Assembly: GCA_002416125.1 (NCBI GenBank)
Contig: DIBU01000003.1
Coordinates: 39,714 to 103,713, forward strand
Reading direction: 5' to 3'
Length of the DNA stretch: 64,000 bases
Origin: Halieaceae bacterium UBA5044
Lineage (GTDB): Bacteria > Pseudomonadota > Gammaproteobacteria > Pseudomonadales > Halieaceae
How positions within the stretch are numbered: position 1 is the first letter of the stretch; each line of letters starts with the position of its first letter. Below, piece by piece: positions 25,783 through 34,961 of this stretch. Position numbers and translations under genes: made by a program. The notes under the pieces were generated by a model. The model made no database searches. It had not been told where the DNA came from and saw only the letters and a list, made by a program, of their open reading frames with translations.

Positions 25783-26972
25783 GCCCCCCTCACCCGGATC
25801 CGCGCCCGCACACCGTCGCTCTGTGCACTGCTGCTTTCCATTTCAGCGGCGAGACCCGCATCGGCGAGCCCCGCGCGCAACTGCTCAACAGCGGAAAAGT
25901 CGCTGGCGACAATGTTCAGCCGCATCTCGCCGCCGCGTTGATTGTAATTCAGGCTGAGCACCCGGGCCGACGGACGCTGGGCGATAACACCGCCGGCGCG
26001 CTCCAGCAGCGGCACAAAGCTGCCGGCACCAGGGCCACCACGCAGGCTGTCCAACTGCCGCTGCAGCTGCCGTTCGGCATCCACCAGAGCACCCTGGGGC
26101 ATCGCCTGGCGATAGCTCGCTTCAAGGGCTCCGCGCAGTGCGAGGTTCTCGGCTGCGAGTGACCGATAGTCGGCCCAGGTCGCCGCCAGCTGCAGCGCGA
26201 ACGCGCCCAGGACGACCCCGGCTGCAAGTCGCCAGTGATTCCACCATTGCTGCAGCGGCAGGCGCGGCGCATAAGCGCCCTGGCGCAGGTTCAACGCCGG
26301 CCCCTCGTTGGACAGCAACAGTGCGCTGCACAGGTTCCCCTGCCGCCACTGCACACGTTCACGCAAGCCCGGCGGCAGCAACTCGAGTGTGGCGGCGTGG
26401 TCCCCGGCGTAGACGATGATCGCCTCCGGCAGCTGTTGTTCAGCAGCAGCCTCGAGCACTACCGGGAGCAGCTCACGCTCCACGGTAAAACCGTCACCCT
26501 CACCGCTGCGCACGATAACCTGTTCGCCATCCATAACCAGGCACCACTCACCCGCGCGCCAGGGCAGCAACAGCGCCTCCGGGACCCACTGGGGCAAGTC
26601 CGGCAAGTGCGCCAGTGCCTCCGCCCAACGCTGCATGGCGTGGTGGCTGCAGATGGCGACGGCATAGCGGGACTTGTCGAGGGCGCGCGCCGCGAAATGC
26701 AGCGCTTCGATATCGTCAGCGACCTGCTCTTCGAACAGGTAGGGCAGCGCGCGCGCCAGGTGTTTTTTCTCGGCCGGTGCCACGGGAAGCGTTACCACCC
26801 GTACTTCGGCTCCGGGCGCCGCAAAACAGGCCTGCCAGCGCGCACTGCGCAGCCTGGCGGCGAAGTCTGCCACGTCTTCCGCGCTGTGCAGTGGCAGAGG
26901 CTGTGCGCCGGCGCCGGGAGGGTACCAGACAAGCGCATCATCCATCAGGCGCACGACGGCTAGGTTCTGCAC
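25779..26972 (-). CDS. gspL: Type II secretion protein GspL
   Basis: Platform protein that recruits the GspE ATPase to the membrane. The 397-residue product has an N-terminal actin-like cytoplasmic domain (to about 235), a membrane helix (about 255-275) and a periplasmic ferredoxin-like domain. GTG at 26972 is chosen as start because GGAG lies eight bases upstream and family proteins start near QNLAVVRL; the longer in-frame extension would reach across gspK and has no similarity. It overlaps gspM by four bases. Confidence 0.9.
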   Translation of the reverse strand: MQNLAVVRLMDDALVWYPPGAGAQPLPLHSAEDVADFAARLRSARWQACFAAPGAEVRVVTLPVAPAEKKHLARALPYLFEEQVADDIEALHFAARALDKSRYAVAICSHHAMQRWAEALAHLPDLPQWVPEALLLPWRAGEWCLVMDGEQVIVRSGEGDGFTVERELLPVVLEAAAEQQLPEAIIVYAGDHAATLELLPPGLRERVQWRQGNLCSALLLSNEGPALNLRQGAYAPRLPLQQWWNHWRLAAGVVLGAFALQLAATWADYRSLAAENLALRGALEASYRQAMPQGALVDAERQLQRQLDSLRGGPGAGSFVPLLERAGGVIAQRPSARVLSLNYNQRGGEMRLNIVASDFSAVEQLRAGLADAGLAAEMESSSAQSDGVRARIRVRGA

Positions 26973-27015
26973 AGGACGTTCTCCGTTGTCATCAATACCG
27001 GGGATGGCGAGCGAG

Positions 27016-28032
27016 TCACAGGCTACCCATCGCACGCACGACCGGCTGCACCTCGCGCTTGTTGCGCTGCAGGACACTGTACAAGCGCATCTTGCGCTCG
27101 GCAACTTCCACCTCGGCCGAGAGCAGAAACCAGGATGAGCTCTCACCCAGCAGGGCGAGGACCTTGGCCATGCTTTTATCGCCAAACACCGGATGCTCGA
27201 GAAAAGCCGTCACATCGGCAAAGCCACCCTGCTCTTCCTGTGTTTGCAGCAACGCCTCGCCCTGGGCTTCACTCAGGGGCGCCAGGTCACCGTCAGCATT
27301 GACTGCCCGCAGCAGGGGCAGCGACGCCGTATGAATGTTCAGCGGTGCGGGTGTACGCGGCCAGACCGTCACCAACGGCGCCAGCGCCAGATACAGCTGC
27401 GGCGTGACATTGGCCACTGCGCGCAGCTCACTGACGCTGGCCATCGGCCGGTTGGCTGCCCGATAGGGTGGCGACTGACGGAAGTAGACATCGTCTTCAG
27501 CGCCGTACGCCCGTGGGATGCCGTCCGCATCCAGCCAGTCGCCGATGGCGCGGGTCACCGCCACCGCTTCCGCCTGCCCCAGAGGCGCGTCAGGGAGTGC
27601 CTGCAGCAGACGAATAAAAAACTCCTCCGCCGCGGTAAACCGGTCCGAGGCCGCAGCTTCATCCGCCTCCGACGGAGTTGCCGCAAGCGCATTCAGGTTG
27701 AAGCGCCCCTGCAGATCCTGCAGTGAGCCCACCAGCCAGCCACCCTCGTCCAGGGGATAGGGCGTCGCCTGCTGCGCCCAGAGTTCACTCCTGTCATCCC
27801 GCGACTGGTCGGCGTCATAGTCCATCACCAGCGCCACCGCCGCCAGCTCCTCGGCTCCACGCAGGTACGCATAGCCCTGATCCTGCAGAAACAGGTTGGC
27901 ACCGCGCTGTGCGAACAGGGTGAATTCGCGCTGCATGGCCACCATCAGCGCCGCGCACAGGCCAAACACCAATAGCGCCACCACCAGGGCCACGCCCTGC
28001 TGCGCAGTGCGATTATAGCGGGGGCAGTGCAT
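27016..28032 (-). CDS. gspK: Type II secretion minor pseudopilin GspK
   Basis: Large minor pseudopilin that sits at the pseudopilus tip, 338 residues. Prepilin leader of 13 residues ending in Gly (TAQQG), then hydrophobic helix VALVVALLVFGLCAALM. The position-5 Glu of other pseudopilins is absent, as is normal for GspK. The large globular insert and the SxxEL motif (SVSELRAV) fit the family. The ATG at 28032 lies inside the end of gspJ (20-base overlap). Confidence 0.92.
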   Translation of the reverse strand: MHCPRYNRTAQQGVALVVALLVFGLCAALMVAMQREFTLFAQRGANLFLQDQGYAYLRGAEELAAVALVMDYDADQSRDDRSELWAQQATPYPLDEGGWLVGSLQDLQGRFNLNALAATPSEADEAAASDRFTAAEEFFIRLLQALPDAPLGQAEAVAVTRAIGDWLDADGIPRAYGAEDDVYFRQSPPYRAANRPMASVSELRAVANVTPQLYLALAPLVTVWPRTPAPLNIHTASLPLLRAVNADGDLAPLSEAQGEALLQTQEEQGGFADVTAFLEHPVFGDKSMAKVLALLGESSSWFLLSAEVEVAERKMRLYSVLQRNKREVQPVVRAMGSL

Positions 28033-28666
28033 ACAACATCCGCAGGTCGCCCAGGTCATCCAGTTCCAGCGTAAGCTCCAGTGCCGCCGGCGGCTCCAGT
28101 GTGGCATCGGGCTGGCTGGTATCCGCCACCCAGTTGTCCGGCCAGTTGCGGGTATCCACGGCCGTGCCACGAGCACCCGGCTGCAGCGCCGACACGGCAG
28201 CCAGAAAGGTGATCTGGACGCCGGTGACACCGTCCAGCAGGCGCACGCGCTGCGGCTCCGTGGAGCCTGTGCGGTCCAGTACGGAATAGCTCTCGCGCCA
28301 GAGGCTGTCGTCCTCCCAGACGTAATTGACACGTTGCAGCGTACTGCGTGGCTGCGCCACAGGGTTGTGCCAGCCGGTGCGCGTGAAGCTGAGCAGGAAG
28401 CGCGCCGCAGGGCCGCCGGTCAAGGCCGGCTCCTCATCGCCGAACTCGTCACGCACGGGGCGGTTCACGAACTGTCGCAGGTCACGCTGCAGTATCTGCA
28501 GGGCACGATTCACCTCCCAGGTACGCTCCGCCACCACGCGGGTACTTTCGACGCCGCTGATGACCGTGGAGAGCCCGCTGTAGGCTACCGCGGCCACAAA
28601 GGCCGTAATCGCCAGCGCAATCAGCACCTCCACCAGCGTAAAGCCTCTAGCCCGCAAGAGGTACAT
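28013..28666 (-). CDS. gspJ: Type II secretion minor pseudopilin GspJ
   Basis: Minor pseudopilin of the tip complex with GspI and GspK, 217 residues. The leader is eight residues with cleavage after Gly in RARG-FTLVEVLIALAITA. Glu5 is present. Family features include WEVNRALQILQRDLRQF and a C-terminal region rich in beta strands. It overlaps gspI by 20 bases and gspK by 20 bases. Confidence 0.93.
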   Translation of the reverse strand: MYLLRARGFTLVEVLIALAITAFVAAVAYSGLSTVISGVESTRVVAERTWEVNRALQILQRDLRQFVNRPVRDEFGDEEPALTGGPAARFLLSFTRTGWHNPVAQPRSTLQRVNYVWEDDSLWRESYSVLDRTGSTEPQRVRLLDGVTGVQITFLAAVSALQPGARGTAVDTRNWPDNWVADTSQPDATLEPPAALELTLELDDLGDLRMLYALPPL

Positions 28667-29114
28667 CCCCCACAGGCGCCCGCGCGGCGACGCCCTGCGG
28701 CAGGCCGCCGGGCATGGCCATGAAGGCCACCAGCGAATACATCAGCGGACCGCTCTCGCCCTCGCCGGCGCGTACGACAATCTCAACCCGGAAAAAGCCC
28801 TGCACCTGCGTCGGGGTGCTCTCCAGTCGCCAGTGCCAAGCGCGCCCGGCAAACTCTTCGGTACCGCTGTCCGCACCCTGCAGCAACTCTGCCCGGGCCG
28901 CCGTCAGCAGCCGCAACTCCACCAGTTTCCTGTTGGCGAGCAGCTGCGCCAGTGACTTGTCCCGCAGATAGCCGGTACCGTCCACCTGCTGATGCAGGGC
29001 AAAAAGCAGGGCGGGTAAGGCCAGGGCGACGATCGCCAGCGCCACCATCACCTCCACCAGGGTAAAACCGTGCAGCCCCCCCGGCGGACACCTAGCGCAG
29101 CGCATCCGCGTCAT
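28647..29114 (-). CDS. gspI: Type II secretion minor pseudopilin GspI
   Basis: Minor pseudopilin that starts assembly of the tip complex. The 155-residue product has the prepilin site PPGGLHG-FTLVEVMVALAI with Glu5. Two Met starts are possible, at 29114 and 29105, giving leaders of 16 or 13 residues; the ribosome site is weak for both. The start lies inside the end of gspH. The C-terminal half (WHWRLESTPTQVQGFFRVEI) fits the family. Confidence 0.92.
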   Translation of the reverse strand: MTRMRCARCPPGGLHGFTLVEVMVALAIVALALPALLFALHQQVDGTGYLRDKSLAQLLANRKLVELRLLTAARAELLQGADSGTEEFAGRAWHWRLESTPTQVQGFFRVEIVVRAGEGESGPLMYSLVAFMAMPGGLPQGVAARAPVGDVPLAG

Positions 29115-29694
29115 CCGCCAGCCCGCGGGGCATCATCGCCATGCGCCCCAGTAAATCCCACTCCAGTCGCCACAACAGCTCTGCAGTCTCCCGGCTGCGC
29201 CATTCCAGCGCACCCGGCGCCACCTCGCCGCTGGCGTAGAACACAACCTGGGGCGCGGCATCCTCCGCCAGCGGGGCAGTCAGCAGATCTGACGCGGGCA
29301 CACCGTCGAGCAGCAGCACCAGCTCTACATCGGCCACCAACGTGCGCGGCGCAAGCACATCGCGGGCGAGTGCCGGCGACCGCCAACCCTCAGGACGGCG
29401 TTCGCGCCAGTCGTATAGATAACGGGTTTCCGCGCCTCGCGGATCCACGGCCAGTACCAACCCCATATCGCGCCCGGCCATCTGCGCCTCCTCCAGCGCG
29501 AATTCTGCAACGTTCCGCAGCTCCCGCACCTGGGATTCGAGCAGCTGCTGCTGCCCGCCATCGCCCACGTTCAGGGTTGCCAGTGAGGTCATCATGACAA
29601 TCACGAACAGGACGACGAGCAGTTCAACCAGGCTGAAGCCGCGACGCCGCGCGGCAGACTCCCGGCGGGCACCCACCACCGCCCGCGCGCGCAT
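29092..29694 (-). CDS. gspH: Type II secretion minor pseudopilin GspH
   Basis: Minor pseudopilin that links the tip complex with the GspG shaft, 200 residues. A 19-residue Arg-rich leader ends in RRRG before FSLVELLVVLFVIVMM. Glu5 is present. ATG at 29694 is chosen because it lies four bases after the gspG stop and gives a plausible leader. Longer in-frame starts overlap gspG with no added similarity. Confidence 0.9.
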   Translation of the reverse strand: MRARAVVGARRESAARRRGFSLVELLVVLFVIVMMTSLATLNVGDGGQQQLLESQVRELRNVAEFALEEAQMAGRDMGLVLAVDPRGAETRYLYDWRERRPEGWRSPALARDVLAPRTLVADVELVLLLDGVPASDLLTAPLAEDAAPQVVFYASGEVAPGALEWRSRETAELLWRLEWDLLGRMAMMPRGLADDADALR

Positions 29695-29698
29695 CGAC

Positions 29699-30145
29699 TC
29701 AGTCCCGCTCCTTCCAGTTACCGATGTCAGCGTTCTGTCCCTCACCACCCGACAAGCCGTCCGCACCGAGGCTGTAAATGTCGACTTCGCCGTTTTCCCC
29801 GGGGCTCAGGTACAGGTAGGGCCGTCCCCAGGGGTCCAGCGGAACTTCCTGCAGGTAGCCGCCATCCTTGAAGTTACGCGGCTGCGGGTCGAGGTTGCTG
29901 GCCTCTACCAGAGCCTCCAGACCCTGCTCCGTGCTTGGATACACATAGTTGTCGAGGCGGTAGATCTTCAGCGCGGTCTCAATGGCCTTGAAATCCGCGT
30001 GCACCTTCTGGATGCGCGCCTCATCCGCACGGTTCAGCACTGTGGGTGCCACGACACTGATCAGCAGCCCCATGATCACCAGTACCACCAGAATCTCCAC
30101 CAGCGAAAAACCGCTGGCCCGCCTTGCTGTTGTCCGGAGTTTCAT
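29699..30145 (-). CDS. gspG: Type II secretion major pseudopilin GspG
   Basis: Main subunit of the pseudopilus, 148 residues. The 12-residue leader ends in RRASG, followed by FSLVEILVVLVIMGLLISVVAP with Glu5. The mature protein has the strongly conserved GspG features: YRLDNYVYPSTEQGLEALV, a PLDPWGRPYLYLSPG stretch and a C-terminal calcium-site loop with SLGADGLSGGEGQNADIGNW. ATG at 30145 lies four bases after gspF. Confidence 0.97.
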   Translation of the reverse strand: MKLRTTARRASGFSLVEILVVLVIMGLLISVVAPTVLNRADEARIQKVHADFKAIETALKIYRLDNYVYPSTEQGLEALVEASNLDPQPRNFKDGGYLQEVPLDPWGRPYLYLSPGENGEVDIYSLGADGLSGGEGQNADIGNWKERD

Positions 30146-30149
30146 ATCG

Positions 30150-31370
30150 CTATCGCACCATCGTATTGAGATCAAAAATTGGCAGCAGGATGGCCATCAC
30201 GATCAGCAACACCATCCCGCCCATAAACACCACCAGAAGCGGCTCTAGCAGGCTCATCATCGTGCCGAGCGTCATTTCCAGCTCACGCTCCTGATTGCTG
30301 GCAGAGCGCGCGAGCATCGTTTCCAGTTCTCCACTTGCCTCGCCACTGGCCACCATGTGCACCATCATCGGCGGGAAGCGGCCACTTTCGCGCAGCGCAC
30401 GGTGCAGGCTACTGCCCTCCTGGACACGCTCCGCCACCCGTGCACTGTCCTCTCGCAGCAGCAGGTTGGTCAATACCTGCCCGGCGATGCGCAGCGACTC
30501 CAGCAGGGGCACCCCGCTGGCCATGAGAATGCTCAGGGTCGAGGCAAAACGGGCCGTGTCCATTGCAATCACCAGCCGTGAAAAACCGGGAATGCGCAAC
30601 AGCAGTGCATGCCAGCGTCTGCGGCGTTGCGGGTGGCGCAACCAGCGACGCAGCGCGAACACCAGTACCACCGCGGCCAGCAGCACCCAGAGCGCATAGT
30701 CACGGGAGAAATCGCTGGCGACTATCAGCCCCCGGGTCAACAGCGGCAGTTCACGGTTGGTATGTGCGAAGATGCCGATCAGTTCCGGCACGACAAAAAT
30801 CATCAGCGCGACGACCACGGCCAGCGCCACAGCAATCAGAATAAACGGGTAAATCATGGCCATTTTCAGTTTCTGCGCCGTGTACTGCCGCTGTTCGTTG
30901 TAATCCGCCAGCTGCGCCAGCACCGGCCCGAGAAAGCCCGCGTGTTCGCCGGCGTTGACCATGGCCCGATACATTTCATTGAATACCAGCGGGAACTCAC
31001 CCATCGCGTAGGCCAGCGTATGGCCCTCCGCCACGCGGGAGCGCACCTGCAGCAGCAGGCCCTGGGTGCGCCCTTTGCGGCTTTGCTCCGCCGCGGCCTG
31101 CAAACACTCGTCCAACGGCAGGTTGGACTGGACCAGCGTGGCGAGCTGCCGTGTCACCAGGGCGAGTTCCGCCACGCTGATACGCGGTTGCAGAAATGAC
31201 CAACCCGTCCGCCGCTTGCCTTCGGACTGACGGTTCGCCACCGACACTTCCACCGGCCGCAGCTTCTGTGTGCGCAACTGGCCGCGTACCTGGCGCTCGG
31301 AGTCTCCCTCAAGTACGCCCTTGACCAGCTTGCCGCCGGGATCCAGTGCCTGATAACGGTATGCTGTCAT
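30150..31370 (-). CDS. gspF: Type II secretion inner-membrane protein GspF
   Basis: Polytopic platform protein at the centre of the secretion machine. The 406-residue length is standard. Two related cytoplasmic four-helix domains (about 70-170 and 275-375) and three membrane segments are visible, ending LLEPLLVVFMGGMVLLIVMAILLPIFDLN. The N-terminal YRYQALDPGGKLVKG is typical. It lies between gspE and gspG with gaps of 13 and four bases. Confidence 0.97.
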   Translation of the reverse strand: MTAYRYQALDPGGKLVKGVLEGDSERQVRGQLRTQKLRPVEVSVANRQSEGKRRTGWSFLQPRISVAELALVTRQLATLVQSNLPLDECLQAAAEQSRKGRTQGLLLQVRSRVAEGHTLAYAMGEFPLVFNEMYRAMVNAGEHAGFLGPVLAQLADYNEQRQYTAQKLKMAMIYPFILIAVALAVVVALMIFVVPELIGIFAHTNRELPLLTRGLIVASDFSRDYALWVLLAAVVLVFALRRWLRHPQRRRRWHALLLRIPGFSRLVIAMDTARFASTLSILMASGVPLLESLRIAGQVLTNLLLREDSARVAERVQEGSSLHRALRESGRFPPMMVHMVASGEASGELETMLARSASNQERELEMTLGTMMSLLEPLLVVFMGGMVLLIVMAILLPIFDLNTMVR

Positions 31371-31383
31371 GCCGGTTCCGCGC

Positions 31384-32889
31384 TCAGGTCACGGCGGTGA
31401 CGCGCAGCACCTCTTCGATGCTGGTTTCACCGCTGAGCACGCGCCGGCGACCGTCCTCCTGGATCCCCGGATAGTGCCTGCGCGCCTCCGCCAGCATCTG
31501 CTGCTCGCTCGCACCCTCATGGATCATCAGGCGCAGCGCGTCAGTGACCTCGATGAGCTCGTAGATGCCGGTGCGGCCGCGGTATCCACTGTAGTGGCAC
31601 TGCTCACAGCCCTTCGCCCGGTAGACGTTCACGGCGGAGTGATCATCGGCGGCCAGCCCGAGCAGTGTCCGTTCGGCGTCCACCAGAGGGTGGGGTTCCT
31701 TGCACTCGATGCACAGCAGTCGTACGAGACGCTGTGCCATGACACCGATCAGGCTGGAGGACAAGAGGAAAGGCTCTATACCCATATCCTGCAGGCGAGT
31801 TACTGCGCCGATAGCCGTATTGGTGTGCAGCGTGGACAGTACCAGGTGACCGGTAAGCGAAGCCTGCACCGCAATTTCCGCGGTTTCCAGGTCGCGGATT
31901 TCCCCGACCATCACCACATCGGGATCCTGCCGCAGGATGGCCCGCAGGCCGCGGGCAAAGGTCATATCCACCTTGGGGTTGACCTGCGTCTGGCCGACCC
32001 CCGGCAGCATGTATTCCACCGGGTCTTCGATAGTGAGGATATTGCGCGTGGCCTGGTTGATATGGGTCAGGCCGGCATACAGGGTAGTGGTTTTCCCCGA
32101 CCCTGTGGGGCCCGTGACCAGGATGATGCCGTGGGGACTGCGCAGGGCTTTCTCGTAACACGAGAGAACCTGCGCATTCATGTTCAGCTGCTGTAGCTCC
32201 AACTGGCCCGCCTGCTTGTCCAGCAGGCGCAGCACCACCCGCTCGCCGTGGGCGGAAGGCATGGTCGACATCCGGATATCGATGGCATGGCCGGCGATGC
32301 GCACCGAGATACGACCGTCCTGCGGCACGCGCTTCTCGGCAATATCCAGCTTCGCCATCACCTTCAGCCGCGACACCAACAGTGGTGCCAGCATACGCTT
32401 GGGCGACAGCACCTCAGCCAGAACACCATCAACCCGGTAGCGCACGCTCAGGCGGTCCTCGAAGGTTTCAATGTGGATATCCGAAGCCTGCTCCCGCACC
32501 GCCTGTGACAGGATCGCGTTGATCAGGCGAATAATCGGCGCGTCGTCTTCAGCGTCCATCAGATCGCCGGCGTCAGGTATCTCATCGGCGAGACGGCTCA
32601 GATCCACATCGGCACTGATGTCCTCGGCCATCTGCACGGCGGCGTTGTTGTCGCGCTGGTAGGCGCGGGACAGGCGCCGCTGGAACTCGGTGTCAGAGAC
32701 GCGTTCAAACCCGAAAGGCGTTCCCAGCCAGCGGCGGATCTCCAGCAGCAGCTGCGGTTCCAGCGCATTGCGGTGAATGAGCACGGCGCCCTGCGCACGG
32801 CTGTCCACCAGCACACCATACTGCTTGGCGAAGCCGAAGGGCAGGTTTGACCTCGACGCTGCGGGCGCTGTGACGTCCGCGGCAGACAT
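31384..32889 (-). CDS. gspE: Type II secretion ATPase GspE
   Basis: Hexameric cytoplasmic ATPase that powers pseudopilus assembly. The 501-residue product shows N1E/N2E domains, Walker A GPTGSGKTTTLY, Asp box and Walker B (RQDPDVVMVGEIRD), and the His box. A zinc-binding four-Cys region is also present (CIECKEP ... CEQCHYSGYRGRTGIYE). Its ATG overlaps the gspD stop in an ATGA, so translation is coupled. Confidence 0.97.
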   Translation of the reverse strand: MSAADVTAPAASRSNLPFGFAKQYGVLVDSRAQGAVLIHRNALEPQLLLEIRRWLGTPFGFERVSDTEFQRRLSRAYQRDNNAAVQMAEDISADVDLSRLADEIPDAGDLMDAEDDAPIIRLINAILSQAVREQASDIHIETFEDRLSVRYRVDGVLAEVLSPKRMLAPLLVSRLKVMAKLDIAEKRVPQDGRISVRIAGHAIDIRMSTMPSAHGERVVLRLLDKQAGQLELQQLNMNAQVLSCYEKALRSPHGIILVTGPTGSGKTTTLYAGLTHINQATRNILTIEDPVEYMLPGVGQTQVNPKVDMTFARGLRAILRQDPDVVMVGEIRDLETAEIAVQASLTGHLVLSTLHTNTAIGAVTRLQDMGIEPFLLSSSLIGVMAQRLVRLLCIECKEPHPLVDAERTLLGLAADDHSAVNVYRAKGCEQCHYSGYRGRTGIYELIEVTDALRLMIHEGASEQQMLAEARRHYPGIQEDGRRRVLSGETSIEEVLRVTAVT

Positions 32890-34925
32890 CAGTTGGCCTC
32901 CACGGCCGCCGGTGCGTTACCCGCCTCGTCGCGGATCTCCTCGAGCTGGCGGATCTGCTCCTCCCACTCGGGCAGAACCGGCATATTGCCATCATCGAGG
33001 AACATCAGGCCGCGCTCTCGACGCAGTACCTGCTGGTCGCGAATGTAGCGATACTTGTCCGCCGTGGCACCGGCCAACTGCTCGTCATCACGGATGATGG
33101 TGGGGCGTATGAAAATCAGCAGGTTGGTCTTCACAACCTGCACCGCATCGTTGCGGAACAGGCGCCCAAAGAACGGAATGTCGCCAAGCAGCGGCACCTT
33201 CTGGGTGGCGTCCTGCACATCGTCTTTAATCAGACCGCCCAACACCACCACACGGCCATCCGCTGCGAGCACCTTGGTTTGCAACACACGCTCATTGGTG
33301 ATGAGATCCGAGGCCTGCAATACCACCGAGGTATTGCTCAGGCTGGACACTTCCTGGGAAATGTCCAGCACCACGGCATCGCCTTCATTGATGTGCGGCG
33401 TGACTTTCAGCGTAATCCCCACATTTTCCCGCTCGATAGTCTGGAACGGGTTCTGGGCGCCATCGCCGGTACCGGTACTGGTAAACGAACCGGTCACGAA
33501 AGGCACATTCTGGCCTACGGTGATGTAGGCTTCCTGGTTATCCAGGGTCAGCAGACTGGGCGTGGAGAGAATATTGGCATTGGAGTTCTCCTTCAGTGCA
33601 TTGAGGATGACGGTCATGGACAGGTCATCGTCGATCACCCCCCAACCCAGGGACACACCCGGCGACTGTGCCAGCGCCCCGGCCAGGGCACCCACGTCAA
33701 AGTCGCCCGTGGTCACGCCGCTGGTGGTATCGTCCCCGCCATCTTCCGGCAGGATCGCGCCCGCGATGCGCCGGGCACGCGCGTCGTCGGCATTGATACT
33801 GCTGCCAAAAAAGCCGCTGTCATTGGCAAACAGCCACTGCAAGCCCAGATCCTGGCCGTCGCGCACTTCCATCTCAACGATGATGGCCTCCACGAGCACC
33901 TGGGCCCGACGGATATCCAGACGCGCGACCACCGCCTCCAGCGCCGCCATTTTGTCGGTTGGGGCCGTGATGATGAGTGCGTTGGTGTTCTTGTCGGCCT
34001 CAATGGTGGCGCTGGTTTCACCTGCACGCTGCGGGCGCCCCGCCTCACCCGCATCGACGCGACCGATATTCTGCATGACGCGAGTCAGGACCTCCGCCAC
34101 CTCCTCGGCCTTGGCGTACTCGAGGTAGATGACTTTCACGTTGCCGCTCTGCTCGAGCGGGGTATCCAGATACCGAATCAGCTGGGTCAGGCGCGCGCGC
34201 TCGAGCTCGTCGGCGCTGACCAGCACGCTGTTGGTTCGCGCATCCGCGACCAGCATCACCTCGACCTCGGTGCCCTGCTGCGCCTCCGAGCTGTTCAACT
34301 GATCGAGCATCCGCACCACATCCTCGGCTACGCCGTAGCGCAGCTTGATGACCTCGGTTTCCTGGGTGGCTGTGCGATCCATACGCTCGATGATTGCCGC
34401 TATGCGATCGATATTGGAGGCAACATCGGAAATAATGATCGCGTTACTCGGCGCATAGGCCGCCATGTGCGCCTGCTGGGGCACCAGTGGACGCAGTACG
34501 GGTATCAGCTTGGCCGCGGAGATATTCTTCAGGCGCATCACCTGGGTGACGTACTCGTCGTTGCCGCGTTGGCCCTCATCATCGCGCACGGTTACCGGCG
34601 CCGAGCGGGCATCCTTGCTCTGGATGACACGCACCACGCCGCCGGAGCGAACCGCCGTGTAGCCATGCACTTCAAGTATGGAGAGGAACAGATCATAGAG
34701 CTCTGCCCGCGAGACCGGCTTGGAGGACACAACCTTGACCTTGCCCTTCACCGCCGGGTCCACAACGATGGTCGTTTCAGTGGCCTCGGCGACAAACTTG
34801 ATCAGCTCCTGGATATCCGCTTCTTTCAGGTTGACGGTGAAATCCTGGGCGCTCGCGGTGGCCGCGCCCAGGGCGGCCAGTAGATAAAAGAGCAGTACTC
34901 GCAGTGCCCGCGACATGATTCTCAC
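32889..34925 (-). CDS. gspD: Type II secretion secretin GspD
   Basis: Outer-membrane channel of the type II system, 678 residues. A signal peptide ends near ATASAQ, followed by N0 to N3 domains and the secretin domain. The latter has VPFVTGSF, the VGITLKVTPHINEGD motif and the C-terminal VLGGLIKDD region. An ATG at 34925 and another three codons in are both possible starts. The last 60 residues are charged and may bind a pilotin, which is not encoded here. Confidence 0.97.
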   Translation of the reverse strand: MRIMSRALRVLLFYLLAALGAATASAQDFTVNLKEADIQELIKFVAEATETTIVVDPAVKGKVKVVSSKPVSRAELYDLFLSILEVHGYTAVRSGGVVRVIQSKDARSAPVTVRDDEGQRGNDEYVTQVMRLKNISAAKLIPVLRPLVPQQAHMAAYAPSNAIIISDVASNIDRIAAIIERMDRTATQETEVIKLRYGVAEDVVRMLDQLNSSEAQQGTEVEVMLVADARTNSVLVSADELERARLTQLIRYLDTPLEQSGNVKVIYLEYAKAEEVAEVLTRVMQNIGRVDAGEAGRPQRAGETSATIEADKNTNALIITAPTDKMAALEAVVARLDIRRAQVLVEAIIVEMEVRDGQDLGLQWLFANDSGFFGSSINADDARARRIAGAILPEDGGDDTTSGVTTGDFDVGALAGALAQSPGVSLGWGVIDDDLSMTVILNALKENSNANILSTPSLLTLDNQEAYITVGQNVPFVTGSFTSTGTGDGAQNPFQTIERENVGITLKVTPHINEGDAVVLDISQEVSSLSNTSVVLQASDLITNERVLQTKVLAADGRVVVLGGLIKDDVQDATQKVPLLGDIPFFGRLFRNDAVQVVKTNLLIFIRPTIIRDDEQLAGATADKYRYIRDQQVLRRERGLMFLDDGNMPVLPEWEEQIRQLEEIRDEAGNAPAAVEAN

Positions 34926-34961
34926 TGAGTCTGTGTCCTTAAATGAGTAGAGGTGACTCTA

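Noticed and set aside
33279..34883. Plus-strand open frame of 534 codons opposite gspD
   Set aside because: No recognisable domain; it mirrors the codon pattern of the secretin gene.
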